Assembly (NCBI GenBank): GCA_005801425.1
Contig: SYDY01000012.1
Location: 1-7,249 of the forward strand
Direction: 5' to 3'
Origin: Bdellovibrionales bacterium
Lineage (GTDB): Bacteria; Myxococcota; XYA12-FULL-58-9; SYDY01
DNA: 7,249 nt
The position numbers were made by a program, and so were the translations under genes. The notes under the pieces are model-generated. The model saw only the letters and a list, made by a program, of their open reading frames with translations. It did no database searches and was not told where the DNA came from. Of the stretch, positions 6,358-7,249 are shown in pieces. The stretch's first letter is position 1, and the number at the start of each line of letters is the position of its first letter.

Positions 6358-6383
6358 GGGCGGACACGGGGGTCCGCCCCTAC
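6358..6383. repeat. REP-like palindrome between rpmI and rplT (element B)
   Basis: GGGCGGAC (6358-6365), loop ACGGGG, GTCCGCCC (6372-6379), with CTAC after it; so on the minus strand it reads GTAGGGGCGGAC...GTCCGCCC. The 8-bp perfect GC-rich stem fills most of the 57-nt rpmI-rplT gap and ends 10 nt before the rplT ribosome site. On the transcript it is followed by UUGUUCGUUU, a broken U-rich stretch, so weak attenuation is possible. The sequence form matches the palindrome on the other side of rplT. Confidence 0.6.
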
Positions 6384-6390
6384 AATCAAA

Positions 6391-6594
6391 TTATGCGTAA
6401 GGCAACAAAGTCATGGCAACAGCTGCTTCAGCGGGTCTTAGCAAACGTGTTCCACGCAAATTACGCTTACGCTTACGGCTCTTGTTCGTAAAAATGTGTC
6501 GCTTTCCTTTGCGACCCACTTTTATTTTCCCATTGCCGGTTACGCGGTAACGCTTGGCTGCCGCTTTCTTCGTCTTCATCTTCATTTGTGCCAT
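6391..6594 (-). CDS. rpmI: 50S ribosomal protein L35
   Basis: This is a small, very basic 50S protein of 67 residues from the ATG at 6594. The signature is the run MKMKTKKAAAKRYRVTGNGKIK followed by KGKRHIFTNKSRKRKRNLRGTRLL, which matches L35 (usually about 65 residues). The C-terminus (AAVAMTLLPYA) is typical. Start choice: GAGAG (6606-6602) lies 7 nt before the ATG at 6594 but only 1 nt before the ATG at 6600, so 6594 is preferred. ATG at 6585 would give the shortest conventional form. It lies 30 nt after infC and upstream of rplT, the universal infC-rpmI-rplT order. Confidence 0.94.
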   Translation of the reverse strand: MAQMKMKTKKAAAKRYRVTGNGKIKVGRKGKRHIFTNKSRKRKRNLRGTRLLRPAEAAVAMTLLPYA

Positions 6595-6624
6595 CGTCAT
6601 ACTCTCGCTTGGTTGCGTGGATTA

Positions 6625-7155
6625 TCACCCATTTTTTGAAGGCGCAACTATCATAGTCATATTACGACCTTCGAGTTTGGGGGTCTGAATCACAGTCCCA
6701 CAGACCTGAACATCGCTTGCAATACGTGCCATGATGTCACGGGCAATTTCCTGGTGTGTAATTTCACGACCACGAAACATCATGGTCACCTTGGCCTTGT
6801 GGCCTTCGGTTAAAAATCGACGAATACGATCGACTTTAAAGCCATAATCGTGTTCTTCAATTTTGGGTCGAAATTTCACTTCTTTAAGCAGCGAAACAAC
6901 TTGCGTCTTCTTCGCTTCGGCGGTCTTCTTTTTCTGCGCGTATTTAAATTTACCATAATCCATAATACGGCAAACCGGCGGACGTGATTCAGGAGAAACC
7001 TCAACCAAATCAAGGCCATTTTCAAGCGCCTTGCTGATCGCCATGTCTGGCGGCATGATGCCCAATTGTGTCCCATCGTGGCCGATCACACGGACTTCGG
7101 GTGCTCGAATACGTTTGTTGATGCGCGGTGAAGATGATTGCTGAGGCCTAACGAT
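6625..7155 (-). CDS. infC: Translation initiation factor IF-3, likely ATC start
   Basis: IF3 binds the 30S subunit, keeps it apart from 50S and rejects wrong start codons and initiator tRNAs. From the ATC at 7155 it has 176 residues, the usual length. The N-domain (about 10-80) begins RINKRIRAPEVRVIGHDGTQLGIM and contains the family signature RIMDYGKFKYAQKK. After the lysine-rich linker, the C-domain starts near SLLKEVKFRPKIEEHDY and includes KVTMMFRGRE and TPKLEGRNMTMIVAP. Between the in-frame TAG (7167-7165) and 7089 there is no ATG, GTG, TTG or CTG codon. The first conventional start, GTG 7089, would cut off 22 residues including the conserved INxxIRAPEVR. The ATC has an ideal ribosome site, AGGAG, 6 nt upstream. 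E. coli infC starts with AUU, and I recall an AUC start for infC (dsg) of Myxococcus xanthus; in E. coli such a start lets IF3 repress its own synthesis. Confidence 0.93.
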   Translation of the reverse strand: MVRPQQSSSPRINKRIRAPEVRVIGHDGTQLGIMPPDMAISKALENGLDLVEVSPESRPPVCRIMDYGKFKYAQKKKTAEAKKTQVVSLLKEVKFRPKIEEHDYGFKVDRIRRFLTEGHKAKVTMMFRGREITHQEIARDIMARIASDVQVCGTVIQTPKLEGRNMTMIVAPSKNG

Positions 7156-7161
7156 GACCGA

Positions 7162-7166
7162 CTCCT
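7162..7166 (-). promoter_or_regulatory. Ribosome binding site that fixes the infC ATC start
   Basis: AGGAG on the minus strand, 6 nt before ATC 7155-7153. It is the only good ribosome site in the region. It lies almost directly on the in-frame TAG, so translation cannot begin further upstream in this frame. The GTG at 7089 has no comparable site. Confidence 0.7.
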
Positions 7167-7185
7167 ACGAATGAATGTCAACCTA

Positions 7186-7204
7186 ACCAGGCAAAATGCC
7201 TGGT
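7186..7204 (-). other. Hairpin overlapping the tRNA-Val CCA end
   Basis: On the minus strand ACCAGGCA, loop TTT, TGCCTGGT forms a perfect 8-bp stem with a 3-nt loop. Its 5' arm starts with the discriminator base and CCA of tRNA-Val. It is followed by TTAGGTTG, not a U-run, so it is a poor terminator. It may be a processing or RNase-protection element between the tRNA and infC (the infC ATC is 30 nt further on). Confidence 0.45.
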
Positions 7205-7249
7205 AGGCGCGGGCAGGATTGAACTGCCGACCCCTACCATGTCAAGGTA
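7201..7249 (-). tRNA. tRNA-Val(GAC), 3' part, cut by window edge
   Basis: On the minus strand the 3' half of a tRNA is present. It has anticodon stem remnant TACC/GGTAG, the 7-nt loop TTGACAT with anticodon GAC (7243-7241), a 5-nt variable loop GGGTC, T arm GGCAG-TTCAATC-CTGCC, acceptor strand CGCGCCT, discriminator A and an encoded CCA (7203-7201). The anticodon arm closely matches bacterial tRNA-Val(GAC), which reads GUC and GUU. The 5' half lies beyond base 7249. It sits 45 nt upstream of the infC start on the same strand with no convincing promoter between, so the tRNA and the operon may be transcribed together and separated by tRNA processing. Confidence 0.93.

Noticed and set aside
6625-7089. 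infC starting at GTG 7089
   Set aside because: It would delete the conserved INKRIRAPEVR part of IF3 and has no ribosome site, whereas ATC 7155 has an ideal one.
7153-7181. TTGACA (7181-7176) as a -35 box for infC
   Set aside because: No acceptable -10 lies 16-18 nt downstream (the position reads GTCATC), and the promoter would overlap the ribosome site and start codon.
1-7249. CRISPR array, insertion sequence, prophage or toxin-antitoxin genes
   Set aside because: No regularly spaced repeats, transposase, integrase or small toxin-like pairs are visible; all coding space is accounted for by the listed genes.

Overview
This is a housekeeping block of translation genes from a Gram-negative bacterium, most likely a member of the former Deltaproteobacteria (Myxococcota or a relative such as Bradymonadota). 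The placement rests on four things: the order infC-rpmI-rplT-pheS-pheT-ihfA-merR, a very cysteine-rich secreted lipoprotein of the style common in those phyla, an M23 peptidase with a membrane anchor and coiled coil, and an infC that can only be read at full length from an ATC start. Base composition looks moderate and even across the window. The phylum call is inference; no marker search was possible.

Layout, read along the minus strand (right to left): the 3' part of tRNA-Val(GAC) at 7201-7249, then infC (IF3), rpmI (L35), rplT (L20), pheS and pheT (the two subunits of phenylalanyl-tRNA synthetase), ihfA (IHF alpha) and a short MerR-family regulator ending at 1701. Gaps are short (3 nt between pheS and pheT, and ihfA/merR almost overlap), so this reads as one operon, with a possible extra promoter in front of ihfA. 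Two genes on the plus strand converge on it: a Cys-rich lipoprotein (162-848) and an M23 endopeptidase (877-1650). At the left edge the 5' part of tRNA-Pro(GGG) lies on the minus strand behind its own good sigma70-type promoter.

The genes work together in translation. IF3 polices start-codon choice, L35 and L20 build the 50S subunit, and PheST charges tRNA-Phe. IHF bends DNA as an architectural regulator, and the MerR protein is its conserved but poorly understood neighbour. The plus-strand pair acts in the envelope.

I found no undescribed defence, mobile or biosynthetic system. The points worth a second look are the ATC start of infC, four GC-rich palindromes in the intergenic gaps (two of them related and flanking rplT), a hairpin that includes the CCA end of tRNA-Val, and a promoter placed so that ihfA would be leaderless or start further in. 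No gap exceeds about 120 bases.
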